Origin: Streptomyces cinnamoneus
GTDB lineage: Bacteria; Actinomycetota; Actinomycetes; Streptomycetales; Streptomycetaceae
Direction of reading: 5' to 3'
Assembly (NCBI RefSeq): GCF_014650495.1
Contig: NZ_BMVB01000014.1
Location: 62,001 to 126,000, forward strand
Length of the DNA stretch: 64,000 bases
Under the pieces are notes generated by a model. That model was not told where the DNA came from. It searched no databases and worked only from the letters and a program-made list of their open reading frames with translations. Positions within the stretch are counted from its first letter, which is position 1. Every line of letters starts with the position of its first letter. The position numbers and the translations under genes were made by a program. Below are positions 52,417-60,206 of the stretch, one piece after another.

Positions 52417-53571
52417 ATGACAACGACATCCCAGTGGGTAGCAGGTTTCCGCTCCGCCGTCCTCAGCCCGTACGAGGACTACCAGCTCTTTCCGTCACGG
52501 AGCTTCACCGACCAGACCGTACGTCAGGTCCTGCGCCTGAACGGCGGCGGCGAAGCCGTCCGCATACGCCTGAGCAACAGGTTCGGCAAGGAGCCGCTGA
52601 CCGTCGGGGCCGCGCGTCTGGCACGGCGCACCGAGGGGCACGGCATCGACGCGCAGACGTCCGTCACGCTCACCTTCGGCGGGGAGAGCGGGTTCACCCT
52701 CGCGGCCGGGGAGGAGGCCGTGAGCGATCCGGTGGTGGGCGACGTGTCCGCCGGTGACGAGCTCGCCCTCAGCCTCTACTTCCCGCACGACACCGGGCTC
52801 GCGACCTTCTCCGTGATCGCGTCCGAGACCGGCTTCGCCGCCCCGGGCGACGTGACCGCGGCCCCCGCCCTGGACGGCGCCGAGGAGTTGCTGCTCTCCC
52901 GGTACTTCGTCTCCGGCATCGACGTCCTCGCCCCCGAGGGCACGGCGGTCGCCGTGGCGTTCGGCGACTCGTGGATGGAGGGGGCGGGCACCACCCCCGG
53001 TGCCGACGCCCGCTTCCCCGACCAGCTCAACCGTCGTCTGGAGCGCGGCTGGGTGGTCAACCAGGGCATCTCCGGGAACCGGCTGCTGACCGACGAGATC
53101 GGCGAGCACGCCCTCGCCCGTCTGCAGCGCGATGCCGTCGACGTGCCCGGCGTCACCCACGTGCTGTTCCACTTCGGCCTCAACGACCTCGGCAGTCCCG
53201 GCTCCATCGACCCGGCCTCCCCCCGGCCACTGCCCACGGTCGAGCAGCTCATCGACGGATACACCGAGCTGGCCCGCAGAGTGCACGAGGCCGGCCTCAC
53301 CGTCATCGCCCACACGATCGGCCCCTACGCGGGAACGGTCTACGAGGGGTACGACTCCGAGGAGGGCCGGGCCGTCCGCCGCAAGGTCAACGAGTGGATC
53401 CGCACGGCCGACGTCTTCGATGCCGTGACGGACGTCGCAGCGGCCGTCGAGGACCCGGCCGACCCGGAGCGGATCCTCCCGGCCTACGACTGCGGCGACC
53501 ACCTGCACCTCAACGACGCAGGGACGAAGGCGATGGCTGCGGCGGTCGATCTGTCGCACCTGAAGCTCTAG
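52417..53571 (+). CDS. SGNH/GDSL-type hydrolase
   Basis: 384 residues. An N-terminal beta domain of about 165 residues (VLRLNGGGEAVRIRLSNRFG) precedes the SGNH core. Block I is VAFGDSWMEGAG with the nucleophile Ser; ISGNRLL carries the Gly/Asn, FGLNDLG the Asn, and DCGDHLHLNDAG the Asp-His dyad. Such enzymes hydrolyse esters of lipids or glycans. No signal peptide is visible, so it is probably cytoplasmic, unlike most Streptomyces relatives. The ATG has a weak ribosome site. Its stop overlaps the convergent oxidoreductase stop (CTAG). Confidence 0.85.
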   Translation: MTTTSQWVAGFRSAVLSPYEDYQLFPSRSFTDQTVRQVLRLNGGGEAVRIRLSNRFGKEPLTVGAARLARRTEGHGIDAQTSVTLTFGGESGFTLAAGEEAVSDPVVGDVSAGDELALSLYFPHDTGLATFSVIASETGFAAPGDVTAAPALDGAEELLLSRYFVSGIDVLAPEGTAVAVAFGDSWMEGAGTTPGADARFPDQLNRRLERGWVVNQGISGNRLLTDEIGEHALARLQRDAVDVPGVTHVLFHFGLNDLGSPGSIDPASPRPLPTVEQLIDGYTELARRVHEAGLTVIAHTIGPYAGTVYEGYDSEEGRAVRRKVNEWIRTADVFDAVTDVAAAVEDPADPERILPAYDCGDHLHLNDAGTKAMAAAVDLSHLKL

Positions 53572-54497
53572 CCGAGTTCGAGCACCGCCTTGCCGTGGAG
53601 CCGGCGGCCGAGCAGGGCCTCGGCTGCTTCGGCTGCCTTTTCCCAGCTCCCCCGCCAGGAGATCTGCGGGTCGAGGTCACCGGCGGCGACCCGGGCGGAG
53701 AGCCAGGTGAGGTCGGGGCCCAGACCGGTGCAGGCCGTCAGGAAGAACGTGACGATCGACCGGTCGTGGCGCCCCTGGTCGCCGAAGAAGGCGCCGAACG
53801 GAAAGACCTCGTCCTCACCCGACGCGTGCCCCACGGCCACGAGCGTGCCCCCCTCGCCCAGCTTCTCGTAGGCGTCGACGAGCCGGCGGCCGCCCACCAG
53901 CTCCACGATGCCGTCCACCGGTGCGCCGAGCGCCGCGGGCCCGGCGATCACTTCGTGGGCGCCGAGGGCGCGCAGGCCCTCACCGTGTGCCGCGGGGTCC
54001 GCGGCGCAGGCGACGACGTGCGCGCCGCCGAGCCGGGCGAGCTGGACCGCGTACCGCCCGACGCCGCCGGTTGCCCCCGTGATCAGTACCCGCCTGCCGA
54101 GGATCGGGCCCAGACGGTGCAGGGCGCGCAGGGCGCTGGCGGCCGCGACGGGGACCGTGCTGATCGCTCCGGCGTCGGCGCCCGCGGGGACCGTGCCGAT
54201 CATGCCGGTGTCCACGGCACGGAGTTCGGCCCAGGCCCCGTCCGGGGCCAGTGTCACCACCGGGGTGCCCACGGCAGGGCCCGAGCCGTCCGCTGCGGCC
54301 TGCACCACGACGCCGGCCGCGTCCCAGCCGAGCACGGCTCCGTCGGGCGCGTTCTCCAGGCCGTACTTGACCTCGCCGTGGTTGAACGACGTCGCGGCCA
54401 CCCGGATCAGGGCCTGGTGGGGCGCCGGCACGGGGTCGGGCACCTGTCCCAGGCGCAGTCCGGCGGGAACGGAGCGGTCGACGAGCAGAGCGCGCAT
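53568..54497 (-). CDS. Zinc-independent MDR quinone oxidoreductase-like protein
   Basis: 309 residues of the medium-chain dehydrogenase/reductase superfamily. The N-terminal GroES-like part lacks the Cys/His zinc ligands (SFNHGEVKYGL, then GWDAAGVVVQAA). The NADPH-binding part has VLITGATGGVGRYAVQLARLGGAHVV. QOR-like members reduce quinones or enones with NADPH. It is divergent from a TetR gene with a 21-bp palindrome between them, so the TetR probably represses it. The ATG at 54497 gives normal length. Confidence 0.87.
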   Translation of the reverse strand: MRALLVDRSVPAGLRLGQVPDPVPAPHQALIRVAATSFNHGEVKYGLENAPDGAVLGWDAAGVVVQAAADGSGPAVGTPVVTLAPDGAWAELRAVDTGMIGTVPAGADAGAISTVPVAAASALRALHRLGPILGRRVLITGATGGVGRYAVQLARLGGAHVVACAADPAAHGEGLRALGAHEVIAGPAALGAPVDGIVELVGGRRLVDAYEKLGEGGTLVAVGHASGEDEVFPFGAFFGDQGRHDRSIVTFFLTACTGLGPDLTWLSARVAAGDLDPQISWRGSWEKAAEAAEALLGRRLHGKAVLELG

Positions 54498-54553
54498 GAC
54501 GGTGGACCTTTCGGCAGGGCGGAGTGACGCTTCGGCGGACGTGCCGGAAACAG

Positions 54554-54574
54554 TTATGCCACTGAGTGGCATAA
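54554..54574. promoter_or_regulatory. TetR operator, 21-bp inverted repeat
   Basis: TTATGCCACT and AGTGGCATAA are perfect 10-base arms around one G. A further half-site, AGTGGCAT, lies at 54582-54589. The site is 52 bases before the TetR start and 57 before the oxidoreductase start, so one bound dimer could block both promoters. Confidence 0.8.
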
Positions 54575-54625
54575 GTTCACAAGTGGCATTCACGCCTGTG
54601 GGGCCCTTGCAGGTACGCTGCCGCC

Positions 54626-55318
54626 ATGCCTGACGCCGAGACCGGGACCACGACCGGAGCCACGACCGGGGCCGCGACCGATGCGGAGCGGCTGCCGCTG
54701 CGCGAGCGCAAGAAACTGCGCACCCGTCAGGCGCTGATCGATACGGCCCTGGAGCGGTTCACCGAGCACGGCTTCGACGGCACCACCCTCGACGAGCTCT
54801 GCGACGCCGTGGACGTCTCCAAGCGCACGTTCTTCCGCAATTTCACGAGCAAGGAAGACGTGGCCATGGCGCCGACCCAGGACTTCTGGACGGCCTTCGT
54901 CGACGGCCTCGAAACCCGGGCGCCGGACAGCCCCACGCTCCTGGAAATGCTGCAGGACACGCTGCTGGAGACCCTGGAACGGATGCCGGCCGACGGCTGG
55001 GCCCGTCGTGTCCTGCTCAGCCGCCGGCTCGCGGAGAAGACACCCTCGATGGATGCGCACGGCCTCCACTTCTGCGACCGCACCACCCGTGCCGCGCTGG
55101 CCGTCCTGCACCGCAGGTTCGACCTCGGCGGCGCGGCGGACCTGCGCGCGCGGCTCGCGCTGGATGTCCTGATCGCCGCGTTCCACCGCGCGCTGGACAT
55201 CTGGACGGCGCGGCCGGGCACCCCCACGCGCGCCGCCCTCGCAGCCGACCTGCGCACGGCGTTCGCCGCCGTTCCCGGCAGCCTGACGCTCACCGTGACC
55301 CCGCGGAAGGCCGGCTGA
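54626..55318 (+). CDS. TetR-family regulator
   Basis: 230 residues. A disordered Thr/Ala-rich N-terminal tail (residues 1-22) precedes the DNA-binding domain RTRQALIDTALERFTEHGF, then DELCDAVDVSKRTFFRNFTSKEDV, with the FFRNF recognition helix end. The C-terminal domain is a helical ligand-binding domain. It is likely a repressor of itself and of the divergent oxidoreductase through the palindrome between them. Electrophilic quinones or enones would be plausible inducers given the target, but that is inference. Confidence 0.9.
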   Translation: MPDAETGTTTGATTGAATDAERLPLRERKKLRTRQALIDTALERFTEHGFDGTTLDELCDAVDVSKRTFFRNFTSKEDVAMAPTQDFWTAFVDGLETRAPDSPTLLEMLQDTLLETLERMPADGWARRVLLSRRLAEKTPSMDAHGLHFCDRTTRAALAVLHRRFDLGGAADLRARLALDVLIAAFHRALDIWTARPGTPTRAALAADLRTAFAAVPGSLTLTVTPRKAG

Positions 55319-55352
55319 CGCAACGGCCGGCCGGGCCCGGCGGAATCGGCGG

Positions 55353-56264
55353 CTACCCGGCGCGCGCCCCGGGCACCTCCCCCACGACCGTGGCCATCCG
55401 GGCCAGGGCCTCGGCGTCCCTGCTGCCCTCGTCGGCACTGAACACGTGCACGACCAGGCCCACCTCACCGGGCGCCGTCGGCACGTGCAGCGCCTCGTGG
55501 TCCAGGTGCAGCAGCCCGGCCACCGGGTGCCGCAGCCGCTTGCGCCCCGCTGTGCACATCACGACCTCGCCCGTGGCCCAGATCCTCCGGAACTCCGGGC
55601 TGTGCCCGGACAGTTCGTTGATGAGCCCGGCCAGTTCCGCATCGTCGGGGTAACGCCCCGCGGAGACCCGCAGCTGGCCCACGGCCTCCACCGCCCTGTC
55701 CTCCCACTCGGGGAAGACCTCCCGGCAGGCGGGGTCGAGGAAGAGGTACCGGGCCTGGTTCCGGTCGCGGCGACCGGGCTCGGCCAGGCCGCCCATCAGT
55801 TCGGCGCCCAGAACGTTCCAGGCCACCACGTCGAGGCGATGGTCCGTTGCGAAGGCCGGGAGGTCGGCCATGGCGTCCATGACGCGCTGCAGCAGGGGGC
55901 TCACCCGGGCCCTGGGCGCGGGGCCGCCCCGGGAGCAGGCCAGGGTGGTGAGGTGCCTGCGCTCCGCCGCGTCGAGCCCGAGTGCCCCGGCGAGGGCGTC
56001 GAGCACCTCGACCGACGGCTGGGTGGCCCTGCCCTGTTCGAGGCGGACGTAGTAGTCCACGCTGATGCCTGCCAGCTGGGCCAGCTCCTCCCGGCGCAGC
56101 CCGCGCACCCGTCGGCGACGGCTGCCGGCCAGCCCGACGTGCTCGGGTGCGACGCGCTCCCGGCGGGCGCGCAGAAAACCGCCGAGCGCCCGCCGCGGAT
56201 CGCCGAGCCCGTCGATGCGTTTGTCCGCACTGCCTGTGCGCTCCATGTGGTCCACGCTGTTCAT
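55353..56264 (-). CDS. XRE/MmyB-type regulator
   Basis: 303 residues. The helix-turn-helix lies at about 25-95 (RVRGLRREELAQLAGISVDYYVRLEQGRA), and the C-terminal 170 residues form the MmyB-like PAS/ligand domain (VVAWNVLGAELMG, then QARYLFLDP and HLDHEALHVPTA). This type often represses an adjacent oxidoreductase gene, and a divergent NQO-like gene starts 99 bases away. No ribosome site is obvious before the ATG at 56264; a second ATG at 56246 is possible, and the transcript may be leaderless. Confidence 0.9.
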   Translation of the reverse strand: MNSVDHMERTGSADKRIDGLGDPRRALGGFLRARRERVAPEHVGLAGSRRRRVRGLRREELAQLAGISVDYYVRLEQGRATQPSVEVLDALAGALGLDAAERRHLTTLACSRGGPAPRARVSPLLQRVMDAMADLPAFATDHRLDVVAWNVLGAELMGGLAEPGRRDRNQARYLFLDPACREVFPEWEDRAVEAVGQLRVSAGRYPDDAELAGLINELSGHSPEFRRIWATGEVVMCTAGRKRLRHPVAGLLHLDHEALHVPTAPGEVGLVVHVFSADEGSRDAEALARMATVVGEVPGARAG

Positions 56265-56296
56265 GCGTTCAAGTATGGGTGGCCCTCGCAGTACCA

Positions 56297-56309
56297 GGAT
56301 CGCCGATCC
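56297..56309. promoter_or_regulatory. Short inverted repeat between XRE and NQO-like genes
   Basis: GGATCG-C-CGATCC is perfect over six bases per arm and lies in the 98-base divergent region. It is the best candidate for the XRE/MmyB site, though short sites of this kind arise by chance. Confidence 0.4.
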
Positions 56310-56362
56310 GTTGGTTGAACAGGGTGCTGGCTGCTCCGCCGCGGTCGCGGGAACGTAGCCGC

Positions 56363-57154
56363 ATGATGGAAACCACACCGCAGCAGAAGAAGATCCTCGT
56401 CGTCAGCGCCCACCCCGAACCCCTTTCTCTCAACGCCTCTCTCACCGCCTTCGCCGTAGAGCACTTGCGCGCGGCCGGTCACGAGGTACGGGTGTCCGAC
56501 CTCTACGCGATGAAGTGGAAGGCGACGGTGGACGCCGACGACTTCCCCGACCACGCCGGGGACCGGCGACTGCAGGTGATGGGCGCCTCGGAGCGCGCCA
56601 CGCTGGCGGGGCGGCTGTCGCCGGACATAGCGGCGGAGCAGGAGAAGGTGCGCTGGTCCGACGCGGTGGTCCTGCAGTTCCCCCTGTGGTGGTTCTCGGC
56701 GCCCGCGATCCTGAAGGGCTGGATCGACCGGGTGTTCACCAGCGGCTTCGGCTACGGCCCGGAGGTCCCGCCGCCCTACAGCGAGGGCGCCCTGGCGGGG
56801 CGGCGGGCGCTGGTGTCGGTGACGGCCGGCTCCCGCGCGTCGGCGTTCTCCGACCGGGGCATCCACGGGCGGCTGGAGGACGTCCTCCACCCGCTCCAGC
56901 ACGGCTTGTTCTGGTTCACCGGCATGGAGCCTCTCGAACCGTTCGCGGTCCACGGAGCGCACGACCTGCCGGAGGAGGGGTTCGCGGCGGCGAAGCAGGC
57001 GTACGGGCGACGGCTCGACGGGCTCTTCACGGACGAGCCGGTACCGTTCCGCTCGCTCGTCGGTGGCGACTACGACCACGACATGCGCCTGCTGCCGGGC
57101 GTGGAGGTACCGGGGGCGGGCGGACTGGACCTGCACGTCCGCCCGCGGGGCTGA
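56363..57154 (+). CDS. NAD(P)H quinone oxidoreductase (NQO-like flavodoxin fold)
   Basis: 263 residues. Flavodoxin-like fold with ILVVSAHPEPLSLNASLTAF (phosphate-binding loop) at the front. VVLQFPLWWFSAPAILKGWIDRVF and GRRALVSVTAGS further on are characteristic of NQO1/KefF-type quinone reductases. They reduce quinones by two electrons with an FAD or FMN cofactor. A second ATG follows the first; the start cannot be separated. It is divergent from, and probably controlled by, the XRE/MmyB regulator. The C-terminal tail after residue 215 is longer than in the smallest members. Confidence 0.88.
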   Translation: MMETTPQQKKILVVSAHPEPLSLNASLTAFAVEHLRAAGHEVRVSDLYAMKWKATVDADDFPDHAGDRRLQVMGASERATLAGRLSPDIAAEQEKVRWSDAVVLQFPLWWFSAPAILKGWIDRVFTSGFGYGPEVPPPYSEGALAGRRALVSVTAGSRASAFSDRGIHGRLEDVLHPLQHGLFWFTGMEPLEPFAVHGAHDLPEEGFAAAKQAYGRRLDGLFTDEPVPFRSLVGGDYDHDMRLLPGVEVPGAGGLDLHVRPRG

Positions 57155-57160
57155 GCGGGA

Positions 57161-57649
57161 TCAGGCCGGCAGTACGGCCTCGACGGCAGCGGTGACCTCG
57201 GGGGCGTCGGGCTCGGTGCGCGGGCTGAACCGGGCGGCGACGGCGCCGTCGGGGGCGATGAGGAACTTCTCGAAGTTCCAGCGGATGTCGCCACTGTGGC
57301 CTTCGGCGTCCGGCGTGCCGACGAGTTCGGCATACAGGGGGTGACGGTACTCGCCGTTGACGTCCGTCTTCTCGGTCATGGGGAAGGTGACGCCGTAGGT
57401 GGCCGAGCAGAAGGCGGCGATCTCCTCATGGGTGCCGGGCTCCTGCCCCATGAACTGGTTGCAGGGGACGCCCAGGACCGTGAATCCGCGCGCGGCGTAC
57501 TGCTGGTGGAGCTTCTCCAGACCGGCGTACTGCGGGGTCAGCCCGCATCGGGAAGCGACGTTGACGACCAGGACGGCCGTGCCCTTGTACTGGGCGAGGT
57601 TCGCGGGGCCGCCGTTGAGGGCGTCGATTTCCACATCGTGGAGGGACAT
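57161..57649 (-). CDS. Glutathione peroxidase-family thiol peroxidase
   Basis: 162 residues. The peroxidatic Cys is Cys35 in VASRCGLTPQYAGLEKL; the Gln is in VPCNQFMGQEPG and the Trp is Trp124 in WNFEKFL, completing the Cys-Gln-Trp site. As Streptomyces makes mycothiol rather than glutathione, reduction probably comes from thioredoxin; FCSATYG supplies a possible resolving Cys. It detoxifies peroxides in the cytoplasm. It is convergent with the NQO-like gene, only six bases apart. Confidence 0.93.
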   Translation of the reverse strand: MSLHDVEIDALNGGPANLAQYKGTAVLVVNVASRCGLTPQYAGLEKLHQQYAARGFTVLGVPCNQFMGQEPGTHEEIAAFCSATYGVTFPMTEKTDVNGEYRHPLYAELVGTPDAEGHSGDIRWNFEKFLIAPDGAVAARFSPRTEPDAPEVTAAVEAVLPA

Positions 57650-57720
57650 GTCGCTCCTTGCGTTTCGGTTGGTACGGCTGCTGTACCGGTGTACCGGAAT
57701 TCCGGTCGATTGTCGCCGAT

Positions 57721-57848
57721 CAGGCCGGCGGCGCAGCCACGGCCCGGGCGCGGACCAGGAGGACGACGGGCAAGGCGGTCAGCGGGTGGTGTTTGAGGAC
57801 CGAGGCGACGCCGAAGGCGAGCCCCAGGGTGCCGAGAACCAATGTGGG
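57721..57848 (-). pseudogene. Possible C-terminal fragment of a membrane protein
   Basis: On the reverse strand one frame reads LVLGTLGLAFGVASVLKHH, then PLTALPVVLLVRARAVAAPPA and a stop, like the last helices of a small integral membrane protein. There is no start codon or upstream part; a terminator for the next gene lies just before it. I treat it as a remnant, with low confidence. Confidence 0.3.
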
Positions 57849-57876
57849 CCGACGGGGCCCCTGGGAACGGCGAACG

Positions 57877-57910
57877 CTGCGGCCGGGAGCCCCGTGGCTC
57901 CCGGCCGCAG
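57877..57910. terminator. Hairpin terminator, 15-bp perfect stem
   Basis: CTGCGGCCGGGAGCC pairs perfectly with GGCTCCCGGCCGCAG around a CCGT loop. It lies 18 bases after the end of the 70-residue gene on the reverse strand. Confidence 0.8.
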
Positions 57911-57928
57911 TCGGCTGTCGATCGGCTG

Positions 57929-58141
57929 TCAGTCGGCGTCCGTGGTGACCTGGAGTGCGGCCAGGGCCTCCAGGCGTGGCCCCTCGGCCGCGCGGGAGAC
58001 GTCGGTGAACTCGGCCGGCAATTCGATGTCCCTGCTGCGCTGACCCGCATCCGGTGCGAAGGTCACCGGAGGAGCGTCGTCGGCGTACGCGGCCAGGGCC
58101 ACTACGCGCCCACTGCTGTCATGCGTGACGAAGGCTCGCAT
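57929..58141 (-). CDS. Small hypothetical protein, 70 residues
   Basis: Short protein with a strand-rich start (MRAFVTHDSSGRVVALAAYAD), a middle FAPDAGQRSRDIELPAEF and a helical end. I recognise no family. GAGGAGGG immediately precedes the ATG, so translation is likely real. It sits 18 bases downstream of another small gene, and a strong terminator follows, so the two form a short operon. Confidence 0.7.
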   Translation of the reverse strand: MRAFVTHDSSGRVVALAAYADDAPPVTFAPDAGQRSRDIELPAEFTDVSRAAEGPRLEALAALQVTTDAD

Positions 58142-58159
58142 TTCCCTCCTCGTTTCCCG

Positions 58160-58438
58160 TCAAGGCGAGATGAGGCCGAGTTCCACGTACCAGATGTACA
58201 TGGTGTCGCGCCCCGTGTTCCGGACCGTGATCTCGACGAACTGATCGGGGGTGGTGCGACGCCGCACCTCGGTCACCACCAGGGTGCGGTCCGATCCGGA
58301 GGCGTCGAAGGGGTGCGCATTGACCAGTACGGCACTCTGGTTCCATGCGTACGGACCGAAAAAGAAGCCCCGGGACGTTCCGGGCGCAAATCCGTTGCTG
58401 TCGGAGAACTCGTAGTGGAAGTGGGTGACACTGGCCAC
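58160..58438 (-). CDS. Small beta-rich hypothetical protein
   Basis: 92 residues. Strands such as ASVTHFHYEFSDSNG, RTLVVTEVRRRTT and YIWYVELGLISP suggest a compact beta sandwich; an aromatic-rich GFFFGPYAWNQSAVLVNA stretch lies in the middle. No family is known to me. I chose the GTG at 58438 because AGGAGG ends four bases upstream; a start at 58531 would add a charged extension with no such site. It is the first gene of a two-gene unit. Confidence 0.65.
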   Translation of the reverse strand: MASVTHFHYEFSDSNGFAPGTSRGFFFGPYAWNQSAVLVNAHPFDASGSDRTLVVTEVRRRTTPDQFVEITVRNTGRDTMYIWYVELGLISP

Positions 58439-58727
58439 GCGGCCTCCTGGGGTTTCCACCTCGGCGGCGGTGATTTCACCGTCTGCACGCCGATGCTGGC
58501 AGGCCCTCCGATACGGAGGTAACTCGGCCACCGGCCAACCCGCATGATGTTCCGTCGCACTGATGCGACGAATGCGTTCGGCGTCGGCCCGCTATCGGCG
58601 GACCATTGGGCCGGGCCGGGAACACCGGGGAGCAGGGGGCGGCCTTGGGTCCGTATTTTCCGCTTGTCGTACGGCGTATGGGTGTGGCCGAAACCGCACC
58701 GCCTGGCACCGCACTTTCGCGGTACGC

Positions 58728-59030
58728 CTAGGAGTGCAGGCTGATCAGCATGACCCCTGCCAGCGTCATCACCAGGCCGGCGAGGGCCAGGACGACTCCG
58801 CGGATGCGGAAGCGCGTCACGCTGGTGCCCCTCGCGAGCGTTGCGGGCGTGCCCAGACTGTCGAAACCGCCGAGAGTGCCCTGGCCGCCCAGTCGGCGGT
58901 AGACGCGTTCGCTCCGGGCTTGGGCGTTCTGTGACAGGGCGGTGGCCACGCCACCGATGTCGAAGGCGAGGCTGATACCGAAGAGGGCCGCTGCGGCGCC
59001 CAGCACGGTGAAGACTATCGGCACGATCAT
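58728..59030 (-). CDS. Small membrane protein, two helices
   Basis: 100 residues. One hydrophobic helix opens the protein (VPIVFTVLGAAAALFGISLA) and another ends it (GVVLALAGLVMTLAGVMLIS). The polar loop between carries ERVYRRLGGQGTLGGF. It probably sits in the cytoplasmic membrane as a hairpin. I recognise no family. Confidence 0.7.
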   Translation of the reverse strand: MIVPIVFTVLGAAAALFGISLAFDIGGVATALSQNAQARSERVYRRLGGQGTLGGFDSLGTPATLARGTSVTRFRIRGVVLALAGLVMTLAGVMLISLHS

Positions 59031-59169
59031 GGCCGGAATCCTACGGTCTCCGCCTCCTGCACCAGGCTCCCCCGGTGGCCCCGGGTCGCCGCCGCGACGG
59101 GCGCGGGGCAGGTCGGCCGCCCGACCGGGCGGCGACCGGGGCGGTCACCAGGGGACGCCGGCCGGTGGG

Positions 59170-59484
59170 TCAGCAGGTGACGACCTTGCCGTAGGAGCCC
59201 CTCCCCCAGTGCCATTCCCACTGGTAACCGGGCTGGTAGGTGAGGCAGCGCGAGTCAGGGCCCCAGTCGATGACGACCTTGAGGTGCATCACCTCCCGAC
59301 AGGTGTTGGTCACCTTCACGTACTTCTCGTGCTTGATGACGTCCCGCGTGACGCAGGCGGGGGCCGTCCCCGTCACCTTGACCGCCGCGGGTTCGGCCGC
59401 CGTGGCCGGTGGGGCCATGACCAGGCCGCTGCCCAGGACGGCAGTGGCCATGATGCCGAGGGCGGCGCTCTTGCAGATCTTCAT
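59170..59484 (-). CDS. Small secreted Cys-paired protein, tendamistat-like spacing
   Basis: 104 residues with a clear signal peptide (GIMATAVLGSGLVMAPPATA). Besides a Cys within the signal region, the mature part has four Cys. Their spacing (18, 18 and 24 residues), and the CREVMHLKVVIDW and CLTYQPG segments, recall tendamistat-type alpha-amylase inhibitors. The active WRY triplet of those inhibitors is absent (KHEKYVKV instead). An alternative is a simple secreted disulfide protein of unknown function. It is preceded by an AT-richer region that probably holds the promoter. Confidence 0.55.
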   Translation of the reverse strand: MKICKSAALGIMATAVLGSGLVMAPPATAAEPAAVKVTGTAPACVTRDVIKHEKYVKVTNTCREVMHLKVVIDWGPDSRCLTYQPGYQWEWHWGRGSYGKVVTC

Positions 59485-59623
59485 GGTGGTGATCCCTTCA
59501 GATCGCGTTCAGGGCACGTCTGTCCCGGCACGGGACCTACCCTGCTGCACACGAAGCTCACCCGATGTTGACGCAAGAGTCAGTCTGTGGGGCCGCCTTG
59601 TGCGAGTGAAGGGTAAATTCCGC

Positions 59624-60097
59624 CTATGCGCACCCGTCTGCGGAAAAGGTTCCGGGCCGGTGGAGAGCATCGGGCGCATCGCGGCCGCCGGCCTGGTCCA
59701 GGTCGTAGCTGAAGGTGTACGAGAAGGACGGTTCGCCGTGCCTGGCCGTGAAGGTGCCGGTTCCGTGGAGGCCCGTCAAAGCTCCGGTGCCCGATCCCGG
59801 CACGACCTCGAAGGTGCAGTGCACGGTGCCGTCGTCGTCGAACCGGCCGCGTTCCTCGACGACGAGCGTGCCCTCGCGCCCGTCCAGCCGGCCGCTCAGC
59901 ACCTCCATGCCCGTGAACGTACCGGTCTTCGCCGTGACGTAGGCGATGACGTACTCACACGCCGTCTCCACCGCTTCGATGCCCCCGGAGAAGGCGTTGA
60001 CCACGGAAGCGCGGGCGAGGCGCGGACCGGGCCCGCCCTGCTCGGCAGGCGTGGGTTCGTCCCACGTGACGGGCGTGATGTGGCCGGTGGTGTGCAT
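59624..60097 (-). CDS. DUF3224-like protein
   Basis: 157 residues. A beta-barrel-like pattern (EYVIAYVTAKTGTFTGMEVLSG, with TLVVEERGRFDDDGTVHC following, then GLHGTGTFTARHG) matches DUF3224, a lipocalin-like family of unknown function common in actinobacteria. A GTG two codons before the ATG, better placed relative to GAGAGG, is an alternative start. It is divergent from a WYL regulator that probably controls it. Confidence 0.75.
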   Translation of the reverse strand: MHTTGHITPVTWDEPTPAEQGGPGPRLARASVVNAFSGGIEAVETACEYVIAYVTAKTGTFTGMEVLSGRLDGREGTLVVEERGRFDDDGTVHCTFEVVPGSGTGALTGLHGTGTFTARHGEPSFSYTFSYDLDQAGGRDAPDALHRPGTFSADGCA

Positions 60098-60168
60098 GGG
60101 CACGGGCGTCCTCTCGATCGGTCGCACGCGCAGGTGCGCGGCGGTGTGCACCCAGCCTGACCGCCCTA

Positions 60169-60187
60169 CCCGACACCTTCTGTCAGG
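60169..60187. promoter_or_regulatory. Inverted repeat, likely WYL operator
   Basis: CCCGACA-CCTTC-TGTCAGG has six of seven bases matched per arm and lies 20 bases upstream of the WYL start and about 72 bases from the DUF3224 start. Its place between divergent genes fits control of both. Confidence 0.6.
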
Positions 60188-60206
60188 TACACGAGAGAAT
60201 TCCGCC

